NCBI GenBank assembly: GCA_031181345.1
Contig: JAPSLC010000025.1
Coordinates: 1 to 64,000, forward strand
DNA length: 64,000 nt
Reading direction: 5' to 3'
Source: Cupriavidus sp.
GTDB taxonomy: Bacteria; Pseudomonadota; Gammaproteobacteria; Burkholderiales; Burkholderiaceae
In this document: positions 1 to 9,284 of the stretch, piece by piece
Layout of the letters: each line of letters starts with the position of its first letter
How positions within the stretch are numbered: the first letter of the stretch is position 1
Program-made: the position numbers and the translations under genes
Notes under the pieces: model-generated
Databases searched by the model: none
What the model was told of the DNA's origin: nothing
What the model saw: only the letters and a program-made list of their open reading frames with translations

Positions 1-51
1 CCCCGTCATGGGGCGGCGGGGCCGGCACGCGGTGCGGAAGCGCCTGGGTTC

Positions 52-203
52 TTCTCCCCTCTCCCGCGTGCGGGAGAGGGGCGGGGGAGAGGGCAGGGCG
101 GTGGCGTCACGACGAAATTCGAAACCACCCCCTCTCCCCGGCCCTCTCCCCCTGAGGGGGAGAGGGAGAACAACCGCAAGCCGGCGTGAAGGGGGAGAGG
201 GAG
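52..203. repeat. CTCTCCC-type palindromic repeat cluster
   Basis: This stretch lies just past the 3' end of purD. It holds a hairpin with arms CTCTCCCGC and GCGGGAGAG (about 58-80), followed by two more GGGAGAGGG-rich arms (about 130-200) that can pair with CCCTCTCC segments. The same palindrome occurs at about 4244-4375, 9120-9260 and 23170-23416. I see no gene in 1-257. It may act as a transcript end or mRNA-stabilising element, which is inference. Confidence 0.7.
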
Positions 204-257
204 AACAACATCGGCGCGGAACAACGTCGGCGAGGCGACGAGGCAATGACCGATTCC

Positions 258-1526
258 TCAGCGCTTGATCGCCCGATACCCGATGTCCGAGCGGTACTGC
301 ATGCCGTCGAAGTGGATCTGCTGGGCCGCCGCATAGGCCGCGCGCTGCGCCGCCTTGACGGTATCGGCCAGGCCCACCACGCACAGCACGCGGCCGCCGT
401 TGGTCAGCAGCTTGCCGTCGGCCAGCGTGGTGCCGGCGTGGAACGTCACGCTGTCGTCCGCCTCTGCCGGGATGCCGGTGATCAGGTCGCCCTTGCGCGG
501 CGCGTCGGGGTAGCCGTGCGCGGCCATCACCACGCCCAGCGCGGTGCGGCGGTCCCAGTCGAGTTCGACCGCGTCGAGCCGGCCGTTGACCGCGTGCTCC
601 ATCACGTCGAACAGATCGGTCTTGAGCCGCGCCATGATCGGCTGCGTCTCGGGATCGCCCATGCGGCAGTTGAATTCGAGCGTCTTCGGATTGCCGTCGC
701 GGTCGATCATCAGGCCGGCGTACAGGAAGCCGGTGTACGGGATGCCGTCCTTCTCCATGCCGCGCACGGTCGGCATGATGATCTCGCGCAGCACGCGCGC
801 ATGCAGCGCGGGTGTGACCACCGGTGCCGGCGAATAGGCGCCCATGCCGCCGGTATTGGGGCCGGCGTCGCCGTCGAGCAGGCGCTTGTGGTCCTGGCTG
901 GTGGCCAGCGCCAGCACGTTGGCACCGTCGACCATCACGATGAAGCTCGCTTCCTCGCCCTCGAGGAATTCCTCGATGACCACGCGCGCGCCGGCATCGC
1001 CGAGCTTGTTGTCGGCCAGCATCATGTCGACCGCGGCGTGCGCCTCTTCCAGCGTGGTGGCGACCACCACGCCCTTGCCCGCGGCCAGGCCATCGGCCTT
1101 GATCACGATCGGCGCGCCCTGCGCGTCGATATAGGCGTGCGCCTGGCCGGCATCGGCGAAGGTCTGGTAGGCGGCGGTCGGAATCTGGTGCCGGTGCATG
1201 AAGGCCTTGGCGAAGTCCTTCGACGACTCCAGCTGCGCGGCCGCCCGGCTCGGACCGAAGATGCGCAGGCCCTGCGCGCGGAACACGTCGACGATGCCGG
1301 CCGCCAGCGGTGCCTCGGGACCGACCACGGTGAAATGCACGCTTTCCTGACGGGCAAACTCGGCCAGCGCCGCCGGATCGGTCACGGGGACGTTCTGCAG
1401 CCGCTTGTCCAGCGCCGTGCCGCCGTTGCCCGGCGCCACGTAGACGACCTGCACCTTGGGCGACTGGGCCAGTTTCCAGGCCAGCGCGTGTTCACGTCCG
1501 CCCGAGCCGACAACCAATACTTTCAT
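258..1526 (-). CDS. purD: phosphoribosylamine--glycine ligase (GARS)
   Basis: PurD joins glycine to 5-phosphoribosylamine with ATP, the second step of de novo purine synthesis, in the cytoplasm. The 422-residue product has the usual length. It opens with the nucleotide-fold motif MKVLVVGSGGREHA. It has the ATP-grasp lysine loop IKADGLAAGKGVVVA near residues 135-150, and the family signature MGDPETQPIMARLK near 290-305. The ATG follows a short gap after yebC on the same strand (94 bp), so yebC-purD probably form one transcript, an order common in Burkholderiales. The stop codon runs into a palindromic repeat cluster that may end the transcript. The assignment is firm. Confidence 0.97.
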   Translation of the reverse strand: MKVLVVGSGGREHALAWKLAQSPKVQVVYVAPGNGGTALDKRLQNVPVTDPAALAEFARQESVHFTVVGPEAPLAAGIVDVFRAQGLRIFGPSRAAAQLESSKDFAKAFMHRHQIPTAAYQTFADAGQAHAYIDAQGAPIVIKADGLAAGKGVVVATTLEEAHAAVDMMLADNKLGDAGARVVIEEFLEGEEASFIVMVDGANVLALATSQDHKRLLDGDAGPNTGGMGAYSPAPVVTPALHARVLREIIMPTVRGMEKDGIPYTGFLYAGLMIDRDGNPKTLEFNCRMGDPETQPIMARLKTDLFDVMEHAVNGRLDAVELDWDRRTALGVVMAAHGYPDAPRKGDLITGIPAEADDSVTFHAGTTLADGKLLTNGGRVLCVVGLADTVKAAQRAAYAAAQQIHFDGMQYRSDIGYRAIKR

Positions 1527-1620
1527 GATCCACTGCCAGAAGATAAAGCTTTGGGGAGGGCGGCCGCCGCATAGCCTGCGCGACGGCCGCCGGGGAGAGG
1601 GGAGAGGCGGATGTGCCGGC

Positions 1621-2346
1621 TCAGTCCTCGATCACTGCGTTGGTGAAGACTTCCTGCACGTCGTCGAGGTTTTCCAGCGCGTCGAGCAGCTTCTGCATCT
1701 TGACGGCGTCGTCGCCGGTGAAACTGACCTCGTTCTGCGGCTTCATCACGACATCGGCGACTTCGGCCTTGAAGCCGGCCGCTTCCAGCGCCGTCTTGAC
1801 GGTGCCGAAATCGTTGGGCGGACAAGTGACCTCGATCGAGCCGTCCTCATGGGTGACGACGTCGTCGGCACCGGCCTCGAGCGCGGCCTCCATCAGCTTG
1901 TCCTCGGGCGTGCCCGGGGCGAACAGGAACTGGCCGCAGTGCGTGAACATGAAGGCCACCGAACCCTCGGTGCCCATGTTGCCGCCGTGCTTGGAGAAGG
2001 CGTGGCGCACTTCGGCCACGGTACGGGTGCGGTTGTCGGTCAGGCAATCGACGATGATCGCGGCGCCCGACAGGCCGTAGCCCTCGTAGCGGATTTCCTC
2101 GTAGCTGGCGCCTTCCAGACCGCCCACGCCGCGCTGGATCGCGCGCTGGATGTTGTCCTTCGGCATGTTGGCGTCCATGGCCTTGTCCACGGCCAGCCGC
2201 AGGCGCGGATTCGAATCGGCATCGGCGCCGCCGAGCTTGGCGGCGACGGTGATTTCCTTGATCAGGCGGGTCCAGATCTTGCCGCGCTTGGCGTCGGCGG
2301 CGGCTTTCTTATGCTTGATATTGGCCCATTTGGAATGACCGGCCAT
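1621..2346 (-). CDS. yebC: YebC/PmpR family protein
   Basis: This 241-residue protein carries the YebC hallmark start [16 protein letters not shown] and the conserved segment [13 protein letters not shown] near residue 60. YebC-family proteins were described as DNA-binding regulators. More recent work ties several members to translation through difficult proline stretches, so the cellular role should be stated cautiously. An upstream in-frame extension to 2469 is open. The start at 2346 is preferred because a GGAGAG ribosome site lies just before it and the family always begins there. It is the first gene of a probable yebC-purD transcript. Confidence 0.95.
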   Translation of the reverse strand: MAGHSKWANIKHKKAAADAKRGKIWTRLIKEITVAAKLGGADADSNPRLRLAVDKAMDANMPKDNIQRAIQRGVGGLEGASYEEIRYEGYGLSGAAIIVDCLTDNRTRTVAEVRHAFSKHGGNMGTEGSVAFMFTHCGQFLFAPGTPEDKLMEAALEAGADDVVTHEDGSIEVTCPPNDFGTVKTALEAAGFKAEVADVVMKPQNEVSFTGDDAVKMQKLLDALENLDDVQEVFTNAVIED

Positions 2347-2501
2347 GTTTCTCTCCGAGGCGGAACAGGTACGCGATGCGCGTGCAGCGCGGCAAGGGCA
2401 GCGTGGCCGAAGGCTGTCGGCCGGACCGGCGGGTGCTTGGCAACGCCCACGCGGCCTGTTGCGGTGCACGCGCCGGTGATGGAATCATCAGCGGCAGGCC
2501 A

Positions 2502-2531
2502 TGACTGCTGGCAATCACTGCTGGATATAAT
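2502..2531 (+). promoter_or_regulatory. Candidate promoter for the HerA-like gene
   Basis: A perfect TATAAT lies at 2526-2531. A partial -35 (TGACTG, 2502-2507) precedes it with an 18-base spacer. The start codon at 2664 would then have a leader of about 125 bases. The -35 match is weak, so this is tentative. Confidence 0.35.
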
Positions 2532-2663
2532 CAGCCCGGGATTTTATCACGCGGCCCTGCGCGCCAGACCGCCGGCCCGGCCTCTGCCGCGCCGGACGAG
2601 GCGGGCTTCGTGGCGCTGCACCATCGCGTCAATCATCGCGTCCTCATCCACCGGAGCCCCAAC

Positions 2664-4232
2664 ATGGCCGACCCCATCGTCATCGCCAAGAACGCCCAGC
2701 ACGAGCTGGCCCTGCTGCCGCAGATGGGCAACCGACACGGGCTGATCACCGGCGCCACCGGCACCGGCAAGACCGTGACGCTGCAAACGCTGGCGCAGGG
2801 CTTTTCGCGCCTTGGCGTGCCGGTCTTCATGGCCGACGTCAAGGGCGACCTGACCGGCATCTCGCAGCCCGGCCAGCTGTCCGACAAGCTCGCCAAGCGG
2901 CTGGCCGACCTGGGGCTGCCCGAGCCGGCCTGGGGCGCCTGCCCGACCACGCTGTGGGACGTGTTCGGCGAGAAGGGCCATCCGGTGCGCGCCACCGTGT
3001 CCGACATGGGCCCGCTGCTGCTCTCGCGCATGCTCGAGCTCAACGACACCCAGCAGGGCGTGCTGAACCTGGTGTTCCGCATCGCCGATGCCAACGGCCT
3101 GCTGCTGCTCGACGCCAAGGACCTGCGCGCGATGCTGCAGTACGTCGGCGACAACGCGTCGCAGTTCACCACCGAGTACGGCAATATCTCGGCCGCGTCG
3201 ATCGGCGCGATCCAGCGCGGCCTGGTCGCGCTCGAATCGCAGGGCGCCGATGCGTTCTTCGGCGAGCCGATGCTGAACCTCGACGACTTCATGCAGACCG
3301 ACAAGGGCCTGGGCATGGTCAATATCCTGGCCGCCGACAAGCTGCTGCATGCGCCGCGGCTGTACGCGACCTTCCTGCTGTGGCTGCTGTCCGAGCTGTT
3401 CGAGAAACTGCCCGAGGCCGGCGACCTGGACAAGCCCAAGCTGGTGTTCTTCTTCGACGAGGCCCACCTGCTGTTCAACGACGCGCCCAAGGCGCTGCTC
3501 GAGAAGATCGAGCAGGTGGTGCGGCTGATCCGTTCGAAGGGCGTCGGCGTGTACTTCGTCACGCAGAACCCGATCGACATTCCCGACACCGTGCTGGGGC
3601 AGCTCGGCAACCGTGTCCAGCACGCGCTGCGTGCGTTCACGCCGCGCGACCAGAAGGCGGTCAAGGTGGCCGCCACGACGATGCGCGCCAATCCCGAGCT
3701 GGACGTGGAGAAGGCGATCGGGGAGCTGGCGGTGGGCGAGGCGCTGATCTCGCTGCTCGACGCCAAGGGCACGCCGGGCATCACGCAGCGCGCCTGGGTG
3801 CTGGCGCCGGGCAGCCGCATCGGTCCGATCGACGAGGCCGAGCGCAAGCAGTTGCTGGCCTCGTCGCTGGTGGCGGGCACCTACGAGAAGGCCGTCGATC
3901 GGGAATCGGCCTACGAGCGGCTCAAGGGCAGGGCGGCGCAGGAAGCGGATGCGCAGGCCGGTGCGCGGGCCGGTGGGCAGAACGGTGGGCAGAACGGTGG
4001 CCAGGGCGCGGATCGCACCGCGCAGCAGCAGGCCAGCGAACGCGGCTGGCTCGACGAGGCGGGCGATCTGTTTGGCGGCCTGACACGCGGCACCGGCAAG
4101 AGCGGCCGTGGCGATTCGATTCTCGAATCGATGGCCAAATCGGCCGCCCGCACGGTGGGCTCGCAAGTCGGCCGGGAGCTGATCCGCGGCGTGCTGGGCA
4201 GCCTGCTGGGGTCGGGGCGCAAGCGCCGCTAG
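2664..4232 (+). CDS. HerA-type helicase/ATPase (DUF853 family)
   Basis: This 522-residue protein is a FtsK/HerA-superfamily ATPase of the DUF853 group. The Walker A motif GATGTGKT lies at residues 30-37, and Walker B is in [13 protein letters not shown] near 260. An Asn/Gln sensor region, [19 protein letters not shown], lies near 300. Family members are thought to be DNA-translocating motors, but the role of this standalone bacterial group is not established. The C-terminal 100 residues are low-complexity, with a [12 protein letters not shown] run and a glycine/arginine-rich tail. ATG 2664 is chosen because GGAG lies 8 bases upstream. An earlier in-frame ATG at 2610 has no ribosome site. It converges on upp. 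Confidence 0.88.
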   Translation: MADPIVIAKNAQHELALLPQMGNRHGLITGATGTGKTVTLQTLAQGFSRLGVPVFMADVKGDLTGISQPGQLSDKLAKRLADLGLPEPAWGACPTTLWDVFGEKGHPVRATVSDMGPLLLSRMLELNDTQQGVLNLVFRIADANGLLLLDAKDLRAMLQYVGDNASQFTTEYGNISAASIGAIQRGLVALESQGADAFFGEPMLNLDDFMQTDKGLGMVNILAADKLLHAPRLYATFLLWLLSELFEKLPEAGDLDKPKLVFFFDEAHLLFNDAPKALLEKIEQVVRLIRSKGVGVYFVTQNPIDIPDTVLGQLGNRVQHALRAFTPRDQKAVKVAATTMRANPELDVEKAIGELAVGEALISLLDAKGTPGITQRAWVLAPGSRIGPIDEAERKQLLASSLVAGTYEKAVDRESAYERLKGRAAQEADAQAGARAGGQNGGQNGGQGADRTAQQQASERGWLDEAGDLFGGLTRGTGKSGRGDSILESMAKSAARTVGSQVGRELIRGVLGSLLGSGRKRR

Positions 4233-4243
4233 CCGGGCGGGGC

Positions 4244-4375
4244 TGCCCTCTCCCCCAGCCCGTCTCCCGCCGGCGGGAGAGGGGAGAAAACCGAGGGTGT
4301 TTCAATATCTGCCGGTGTGCTCCCCTTTCCCGCGCGCGGGAGCGGCGTCGGGGGACAGGGCAGCCCCCCGGCCAG
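4244..4375. repeat. CTCTCCC-type palindromic repeat cluster
   Basis: Two hairpin-forming units fill the space between the convergent 3' ends of the HerA-like gene and upp. One is built on CTCCCGCC/GGCGGGAG near 4262-4282, the other on CCCGCGCGCGGG near 4327-4340. They share sequence with the clusters at 52-203, 9120-9260 and 23170-23416. Position between two stops suggests a bidirectional transcript end, which is inference. Confidence 0.65.
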
Positions 4376-4386
4376 CAACCGCCGCC

Positions 4387-5037
4387 TCAGTTCTTGGTGC
4401 CGAACAACCGGTCGCCCGCATCCCCCAGGCCGGGCACGATGTAGGCGTGCTCGTCCAGATGGCTGTCGAGCGAGGCCACGTACAGCTTCACGTTCGGATG
4501 GGCCTTCTGGAAGACCTCGACGCCTTCGGGCGCCGCCACCAGCGCGACGAAGGTGATCGCCTCGTCCTTGACGCCGCGGCGCTTGAGCACATCGACCGCA
4601 TGCGCCGCCGAATAGCCGGTGGCGACCATCGGATCGCACAGGATGAAGCTGCGGTCCTCCAGATCGGGCAGCCGCACCAGGTATTCGACCGGACGATGAT
4701 GCTCGTCGCGATAGACGCCGATATGGCCGATCCGCGCCGACGGGATCAGCTCGACCAGGCCGTCGCTCATGCCGACGCCGGCGCGCAGCACCGGCACGAT
4801 GGTCAGCTTCTTGCCTGCGATCACCGGCGCGTCCATGCTGACCAGCGGCGTGTCGATATGGCGCGTGGTCAGCGGCAGGCTGCGCGTGATCTCGTAACCC
4901 ATCAGCAGCGTGATTTCGCGCAGCAGCTCGCGAAAGGTCCGCGTCGACGTGTCGCGGTCGCGCATATGCGACAGCTTGTGCTGGATCAGCGGGTGGTCGA
5001 GGATGAACAGATTGGGAAAACGCGGATCTTGCTTCAT
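4387..5037 (-). CDS. upp: uracil phosphoribosyltransferase
   Basis: Upp makes UMP from uracil and PRPP in pyrimidine salvage. The 216-residue length is standard. The N-terminus [19 protein letters not shown] contains the family HPLIQHK element. The PRPP-binding loop is in the segment [13 protein letters not shown] near residues 128-140. The C-terminal [12 protein letters not shown] binds the uracil ring in characterised homologues. Start 5037 matches the family. The open frame extends further upstream, but that part reads as non-coding and includes a dispersed repeat. It is transcribed towards the HerA-like gene and divergently from the EamA transporter. Confidence 0.97.
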   Translation of the reverse strand: MKQDPRFPNLFILDHPLIQHKLSHMRDRDTSTRTFRELLREITLLMGYEITRSLPLTTRHIDTPLVSMDAPVIAGKKLTIVPVLRAGVGMSDGLVELIPSARIGHIGVYRDEHHRPVEYLVRLPDLEDRSFILCDPMVATGYSAAHAVDVLKRRGVKDEAITFVALVAAPEGVEVFQKAHPNVKLYVASLDSHLDEHAYIVPGLGDAGDRLFGTKN

Positions 5038-5120
5038 GGCGGGTAGCGGCTGGCGGTGAGGGCAGGGCGGAATCCGGGGGATCGCCCCGGTGGTGCCGGA
5101 TTGTAATGGATGGACTCCGG

Positions 5121-5146
5121 GTCGTCCCCGCCTGCGCGGGGACGAC
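5121..5146. repeat. GTCCCCGC-type inverted repeat
   Basis: Perfect 11-base arms GTCGTCCCCGC and GCGGGGACGAC surround a 4-base loop in the intergenic space between the starts of upp and the EamA gene. Related arms recur at 8565-8633. Similar hairpins are scattered through many Burkholderiales genomes (general knowledge, not checked here). Confidence 0.75.
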
Positions 5147-5302
5147 GAGGCCCCGTCCGATGCCTTTGCGCCTTTTGACATACAATCCTCGCGACTGTCC
5201 GGCGGCATTGTCGGGCGGCAATGCCAAACATTTCCCGACGTAGTGCCATGCCGCGCCCGCCTGTCGGCGACCGTGCGCGGACAGGCCGTTTGCACCATAC
5301 CC

Positions 5303-6244
5303 GTGCCCGCTTCCCAGAAATCCCTCGCCAGCCCCGCCAGCGCCGCCGCCGGCGCGCGGCAGCGCACCGGGCTTGCCGTCGCCGCCATCGGCGCGGTGCT
5401 GTTCTCCGGCAAGGCCATCGTCGCCAAGCTGATGTACCGCTACAACGTCGACGCCGTGATGGTGATCACGTTGCGCATGCTGTTCGCGGTGCCGCTGTTC
5501 ATGGCGATCGGCTGGTGGCAGTCGATGCGGCTGCCGCCCCTGTCGTGGGCCGACCGCGCGCGCGTGCTGATGCTCGGCTTCATCGGCTACTACCTGTCGA
5601 GCTTTCTCGATTTCCTCGGCCTGCAATACATCACCGCGGGGCTGGAGCGGCTGATCCTGTTCCTGACGCCGTCCTTCGTGGTGCTGGCCACCGCCTTCGG
5701 CTTCAAGCGCCATATCAGCCGCCAGCAATGGATCTCGCTGCTGCTGGCCTATGTCGGCATCGTGCTGGTGCTGGCGCACGACCTCGACGTCAGCGGCAGC
5801 CAGGTGTGGCTCGGCGCCGCGCTGGTGCTGGGCAGCGCGCTGAGCTACGCGGTCTATCTGATCGCCAGCGGCGAGCTGGTCGCGCGCATCGGCTCGCTGC
5901 GGCTGGTCGCCTATGCGATGTGCGTGTCCACCGCCTGCTGCGTGGTGCAATATCTGGTGCTGGGACGCCCCTGGGGCGAACTGCTGCAGCCGGCGCCGGT
6001 GATGTGGCTGTCCGTGGTCAACGCGATCTTCTGCACCGTGCTGCCGGTGTCGCTGACGATGATGGCGGTGGCGCGCATCGGCGCGCCGATGGCCTCGCAG
6101 GCCGGCATGATCGGCCCGGTGTCGACGCTGTTCCTCGGCTTCTGGCTGCTGGGCGAGCCGATCACCGTGGTGCAGCTGGCTGGCAGTGCGCTGGTGATGG
6201 GCGGCATCTATCTGCTGTCGCGCGGCAAGGCCGCGCGGACCTGA
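5303..6244 (+). CDS. EamA/DMT-family transporter
   Basis: This is a hydrophobic inner-membrane protein with about ten predicted membrane segments in two homologous halves. That is typical of the drug/metabolite transporter superfamily (EamA), which mostly exports metabolites. The first helix follows a basic/polar lead (near [20 protein letters not shown]), and the last is near [16 protein letters not shown]. No ATG fits the N-terminus. In-frame GTG codons lie at 5243, 5273 and 5303. I use 5303 (about 313 residues) because it fits the family length, but no strong ribosome site decides it. Substrate cannot be told. It is followed 59 bases later by the SDR gene on the same strand. Confidence 0.85.
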   Translation: MPASQKSLASPASAAAGARQRTGLAVAAIGAVLFSGKAIVAKLMYRYNVDAVMVITLRMLFAVPLFMAIGWWQSMRLPPLSWADRARVLMLGFIGYYLSSFLDFLGLQYITAGLERLILFLTPSFVVLATAFGFKRHISRQQWISLLLAYVGIVLVLAHDLDVSGSQVWLGAALVLGSALSYAVYLIASGELVARIGSLRLVAYAMCVSTACCVVQYLVLGRPWGELLQPAPVMWLSVVNAIFCTVLPVSLTMMAVARIGAPMASQAGMIGPVSTLFLGFWLLGEPITVVQLAGSALVMGGIYLLSRGKAART

Positions 6245-6303
6245 ACGGGCCGCATCGCGCGCTCGAACGATTTGGACATCTAGCGAATCAAGGAGAAGGG
6301 AGC

Positions 6304-7092
6304 ATGGATTTCGGACTGCGAGGCAAGCATGCGCTGGTGTGCGGCGCGAGCAAGGGCCTGGGTTTTGCCTGTGCCGATGCGCTGGCCGCCGAGGGGGTCG
6401 ACGTGGTGATCGTGGCGCGCGGCGCCGAGGCGCTGGAGAAGGCCGCCGCCGACCTGCGCGCGCGCCATGGCCGCCGCGTGATCGCGGTGGCGACCGACAT
6501 CACCACGCCGGACGGCCGCCAGCAGGCGCTCGACGCCGCGGCCAAGCTCGGCGACCTCGACATCCTGGTGAACAACGCGGGCGGTCCGCCCCCGGGCAAC
6601 TTCCGCGACTGGAACCGCGAGGACTGGATCGCTGCGCTGGACGCCAACATGCTGACGCCGATCGAGCTGATCAAGGCCACCGTCGACGGCATGATCGCGC
6701 GCAAGTGGGGCCGCATCATCAATATCACCAGCGGCGCGGTCAAGGCGCCGATCGATGTGCTGGGCCTGTCCAACGGCGCGCGCTCGGGCCTGACCGGCTT
6801 TGTCGCCGGCGTGGCGCGCGAGGTCGCCCAGCATGGCGTGACCATCAACAACCTGCTGCCGGGTCCGTTCAATACCGACCGCCTGTACAAGACCATGGAA
6901 GGCGCGGCGAAGAAGGCCAACCTGACCGTCGACGAGGTCGCGCAGCGCCGCGCCGCGCAGAACCCGTCGCGCCGCTTCGGCGACCCGGCCGAGTTCGGCG
7001 CGACTTGCGCCTTCCTGTGCAGCAAGCAAGCGGCGTACATCACCGCGCAGAACATCCTGCTGGACGGCGGCGCCTACCCCGGCACCTTCTGA
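6304..7092 (+). CDS. SDR-family oxidoreductase lacking the YxxxK pair
   Basis: This is a 262-residue short-chain dehydrogenase/reductase fold. The dinucleotide loop GASKGLG is at residues 14-20 and the NNAGG motif near 90-94. The catalytic serine is in place (ITSGAV, Ser143). The position of the active-site tyrosine is Ser156, and that of the lysine is Arg160 (in [11 protein letters not shown]). The classical SDR proton-transfer pair is therefore missing, although other SDR landmarks such as [10 protein letters not shown] remain. An AAGGAGAAGGG ribosome site just before ATG 6304 supports the start. mgsA follows 8 bases after its stop, so they are probably cotranscribed. The substrate is unknown. 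Confidence 0.88.
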   Translation: MDFGLRGKHALVCGASKGLGFACADALAAEGVDVVIVARGAEALEKAAADLRARHGRRVIAVATDITTPDGRQQALDAAAKLGDLDILVNNAGGPPPGNFRDWNREDWIAALDANMLTPIELIKATVDGMIARKWGRIINITSGAVKAPIDVLGLSNGARSGLTGFVAGVAREVAQHGVTINNLLPGPFNTDRLYKTMEGAAKKANLTVDEVAQRRAAQNPSRRFGDPAEFGATCAFLCSKQAAYITAQNILLDGGAYPGTF

Positions 7093-7100
7093 GCGCGCGC

Positions 7101-7517
7101 ATGACGACCACCCCTGTCGCCGCGGTTCCGCCCCGCATCGCGCTGATCGCGCACGACCGCAAGAAGGACGACATCGTCGCCTTTGCCCGCCGCCACCGCG
7201 ACTTCCTCGTGCACTGCGAACTGCTGGCCACCGGCACCACCGGCGGCCGGCTGATCGACGAGGTGGGGCTGGCGGTCACGCGCATGCTGTCGGGCCCGTG
7301 GGGCGGCGACCTGCAGATCGGCGCGCAACTGGCCGAGGGCCGCGTCGCCGCGGTGATCTTCCTGCGCGACCCGATGACCCCGCAGCCGCACGAACCCGAT
7401 ATCAACGCGCTGGTGCGCGCCTGCGACGTGCACGACGTGCCGTGCGCGACCAATGTGGCGACCGCCGACATGCTGATCGCCGAAATGCGGCGGCGTACCG
7501 CGGCGCCCGCGGCCTGA
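7101..7517 (+). CDS. mgsA: methylglyoxal synthase
   Basis: MgsA converts dihydroxyacetone phosphate to methylglyoxal and phosphate, a bypass of lower glycolysis under phosphate limitation. The 138-residue product has the phosphate-binding segment [11 protein letters not shown] at residues 41-51 and the loop [12 protein letters not shown], in which Asp70 corresponds to the catalytic base. It also has the conserved [15 protein letters not shown] stretch. It begins 8 bases after the SDR gene and is followed by a quinone oxidoreductase 40 bases on. The three may form one transcript concerned with reactive carbonyls, which is inference. Confidence 0.95.
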   Translation: MTTTPVAAVPPRIALIAHDRKKDDIVAFARRHRDFLVHCELLATGTTGGRLIDEVGLAVTRMLSGPWGGDLQIGAQLAEGRVAAVIFLRDPMTPQPHEPDINALVRACDVHDVPCATNVATADMLIAEMRRRTAAPAA

Positions 7518-7557
7518 ACGGCGGTCCCGATCCGATCATCCCAAGGAGAACCGAACC

Positions 7558-8532
7558 ATGAGCAAAGCCATCCGCATCTTCGAGAACGGCGGTCCTGAAG
7601 TGATGCAGTGGGTCGACGTCGAGGTCGGCGAGCCCGGTCCGGGCGAGATCCGCATCCGGCAGGAGGCGGTCGGCCTGAACTACATCGACGTCTACTTCCG
7701 CACCGGGCTCTACAAGCAGCCGCTGCCCGGCGGGATCGGCATGGAAGGCGCCGGCGTGGTCGAGGCGGTCGGGCCGGGCGTGACGCATCTGCGCGAGGGA
7801 GACCGTGTCGCCTATGCCGGCCGTCCCACCGGCGCCTATGCGCAGGTGCGCGTGATGCCGGCCGATATCGTCGTCAAGTTGCCGGACGACATCTCGTTCG
7901 AGCAGGCCGCCGCGATGATGCTGCAGGGCATGACCGTGCAGTACCTGGTGCGCGACACCTACCGGGTGCAGCCGGGCGACACCGTGCTGCTGCACGCCGC
8001 CGCCGGCGGCATCGGCCTGATCGCGTCGCAATGGCTCAAGGCGCTGGGCGCCACCGTGATCGGCACCGTCGGCAACGACGACAAAGCCGCGCTGGCGCGT
8101 GCGCACGGCTGCGACCATACCGTGGTCTACACGCGCGAATCGTTCCTCGACCGCGTCAAGGAGATCACCGGCGGCAAGGGCGTGGCGGTGGTCTACGACT
8201 CGATCGGCAAGGACACCTTCAACGATTCGCTGGACTGCCTGGCGCCGCGCGGCACCATGGTCAGCTTCGGCAATGCCTCGGGTCCGGTGCCGCCGGTCGA
8301 TATCTCGGTGCTGGGCGCCAAGGGTTCGCTGAAGCTGACGCGGCCGACCATCATGACCTATGTCACGCAGCGCGACCTGCTCGAGCCGATGGCGGCCGAG
8401 CTGTTCGACATCGTGCGCAGCGGCAAGGTCAAGATCGAGGTGCGGCAGCGCTATCCGCTGGCCGAGGTCGCGCAGGCGCATCGCGAACTGGAGGCGCGCA
8501 AGACCACCGGCTCGACGGTGCTGATTCCGTAA
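7558..8532 (+). CDS. qor: NADPH:quinone oxidoreductase (zeta-crystallin type)
   Basis: This is a 324-residue zinc-independent medium-chain dehydrogenase of the quinone oxidoreductase group. The N-terminal catalytic domain has GLNYIDVYFRTGLY near residues 39-52. The GroES-like part ends around residue 125. The nucleotide fold has AAAGGIGLIASQWLKALGA near 147-165 and the NADPH-side motif VVYDSIGKDTF near 215-225. Zinc-binding cysteines are absent, as expected. Such enzymes reduce quinones one or two electrons at a time using NADPH. AAGGAG lies before ATG 7558. The operon ends at a repeat and a hairpin terminator. Confidence 0.93.
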   Translation: MSKAIRIFENGGPEVMQWVDVEVGEPGPGEIRIRQEAVGLNYIDVYFRTGLYKQPLPGGIGMEGAGVVEAVGPGVTHLREGDRVAYAGRPTGAYAQVRVMPADIVVKLPDDISFEQAAAMMLQGMTVQYLVRDTYRVQPGDTVLLHAAAGGIGLIASQWLKALGATVIGTVGNDDKAALARAHGCDHTVVYTRESFLDRVKEITGGKGVAVVYDSIGKDTFNDSLDCLAPRGTMVSFGNASGPVPPVDISVLGAKGSLKLTRPTIMTYVTQRDLLEPMAAELFDIVRSGKVKIEVRQRYPLAEVAQAHRELEARKTTGSTVLIP

Positions 8533-8564
8533 GTGGCGCTGCGACAAGTCGGAACGACCGACCT

Positions 8565-8633
8565 GTCGTTCCCGCGAAAGCGGGAGTCCAGCGCCTTGTA
8601 GAGTCGCTGGGTCCCCGCCTTCGCGGGGACGAC
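8565..8633. repeat. GTCCCCGC-type dispersed repeat, two hairpins
   Basis: Two hairpins lie between the convergent ends of qor and the DUF1232 gene. One has arms CCCGC/GCGGG (8571-8584). The other is GTCCCCGCCTTCGCGGGGAC with a following GAC (8611-8633). They resemble the 5121-5146 repeat. The outer GTCGT and ACGAC ends make the whole unit an imperfect larger palindrome. Confidence 0.65.
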
Positions 8634-8640
8634 AAACAAC

Positions 8641-8668
8641 GGAAAAGGGCGCCGAGGCGCCCTTTTCC
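8641..8668. terminator. Bidirectional hairpin terminator
   Basis: This is a perfect palindrome with 13-base arms (GGAAAAGGGCGCC / GGCGCCCTTTTCC) and a 2-base loop. The CTTTT tail on both strands suits intrinsic termination for qor on the plus strand and the DUF1232 gene on the minus strand. Confidence 0.75.
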
Positions 8669-8701
8669 GTTGCCGCTACCGCGCGGTCAACGTGGCATCG
8701 G

Positions 8702-8995
8702 TCAGTGCGGCCTGACCGTGGTCGATTGTGTACGCATCTGCGCTTGCCGCAGGATATGCGGCGGCAGGCGCTTCAGGATCAGATGCACCGCCAGCGGGAT
8801 CAGCACCAGGTCATCGACGATGCCCAGTCCGGCCACCACGTCGGGGATCAGGTCGATCGGCGACAGCGCGTAGATCGCCACGCCGACCACCGCAGGCTTG
8901 AGCCAGCCGGGTGCGTCCGGGTGCCGCAGCGCATACCAGAGCAGGCGCCCGTCCCGCCGCACGAGCGTCCAAAGCGCCGAGAATCGTTTCCACAT
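8702..8995 (-). CDS. DUF1232 (YkvA-like) membrane protein
   Basis: This is a 97-residue protein with the DUF1232 core IYALSPIDLIPDVVAGLGIV near residues 45-65. The core combines a hydrophobic stretch with the conserved SPIDLIPD turn. The C-terminal part (LIPLAVHLILKRLPPHILRQ) is a second helix. The family is widespread and small, and its biochemical role is unknown. A GGAGGC-like sequence lies before the start on the minus strand. It stands alone: downstream is a terminator, and upstream is the repeat cluster at 9120-9260. Confidence 0.85.
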   Translation of the reverse strand: MWKRFSALWTLVRRDGRLLWYALRHPDAPGWLKPAVVGVAIYALSPIDLIPDVVAGLGIVDDLVLIPLAVHLILKRLPPHILRQAQMRTQSTTVRPH

Positions 8996-9119
8996 GAGAG
9001 GCCTCCTTCACACTGTGCACCCGCGGCTGGAAATGCGCGGCACGACAACAGGATAGCTTGGGCCGGTCGGCCGCGGTTCAAGTTCCCGGAGGAGGGTTTG
9101 GTGCGGTCGAGGGAGGCAG

Positions 9120-9260
9120 GTTTGCTCCCCTCTCCCGCTTGCGGGAGAGGGGCTGGGGGAGAGGGATAGGGCGGTCGCTATGCCCGCGTCGGCGGCCCGT
9201 GCCCGCGCCGCTTGCCCTCTCCCCCGACCCCTCTCCCGCCATGCGGGAGAGGGGAGTAAA
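9120..9260. repeat. CTCTCCC-type palindromic repeat cluster
   Basis: Two hairpins, with arms CTCTCCCGC/GCGGGAGAG near 9131-9151 and CCCTCTCCCGCC/GCGGGAGAGGG near 9228-9253, are joined by GGGGGAGAGGG and CCCTCTCCCCC segments that can also pair with each other. The cluster sits downstream of the BMP-family gene (minus strand). I see no gene between 8996 and 9284. Confidence 0.7.
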
Positions 9261-9284
9261 CACGGCATCGAAAAGGGATTCCGC

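Noticed and set aside
5175..5186. Promoter from TTGACA and TACAAT near 5175-5186
   Set aside because: The two hexamers are directly adjacent, so they cannot serve as a -35/-10 pair, and no partner hexamer fits either.
4387..5427. Longer upp, yebC and pirin proteins from upstream in-frame starts
   Set aside because: The extensions have no ribosome site, contain repeat sequence, and do not match the families. The conserved starts at 5037, 2346 and 24370 were used.
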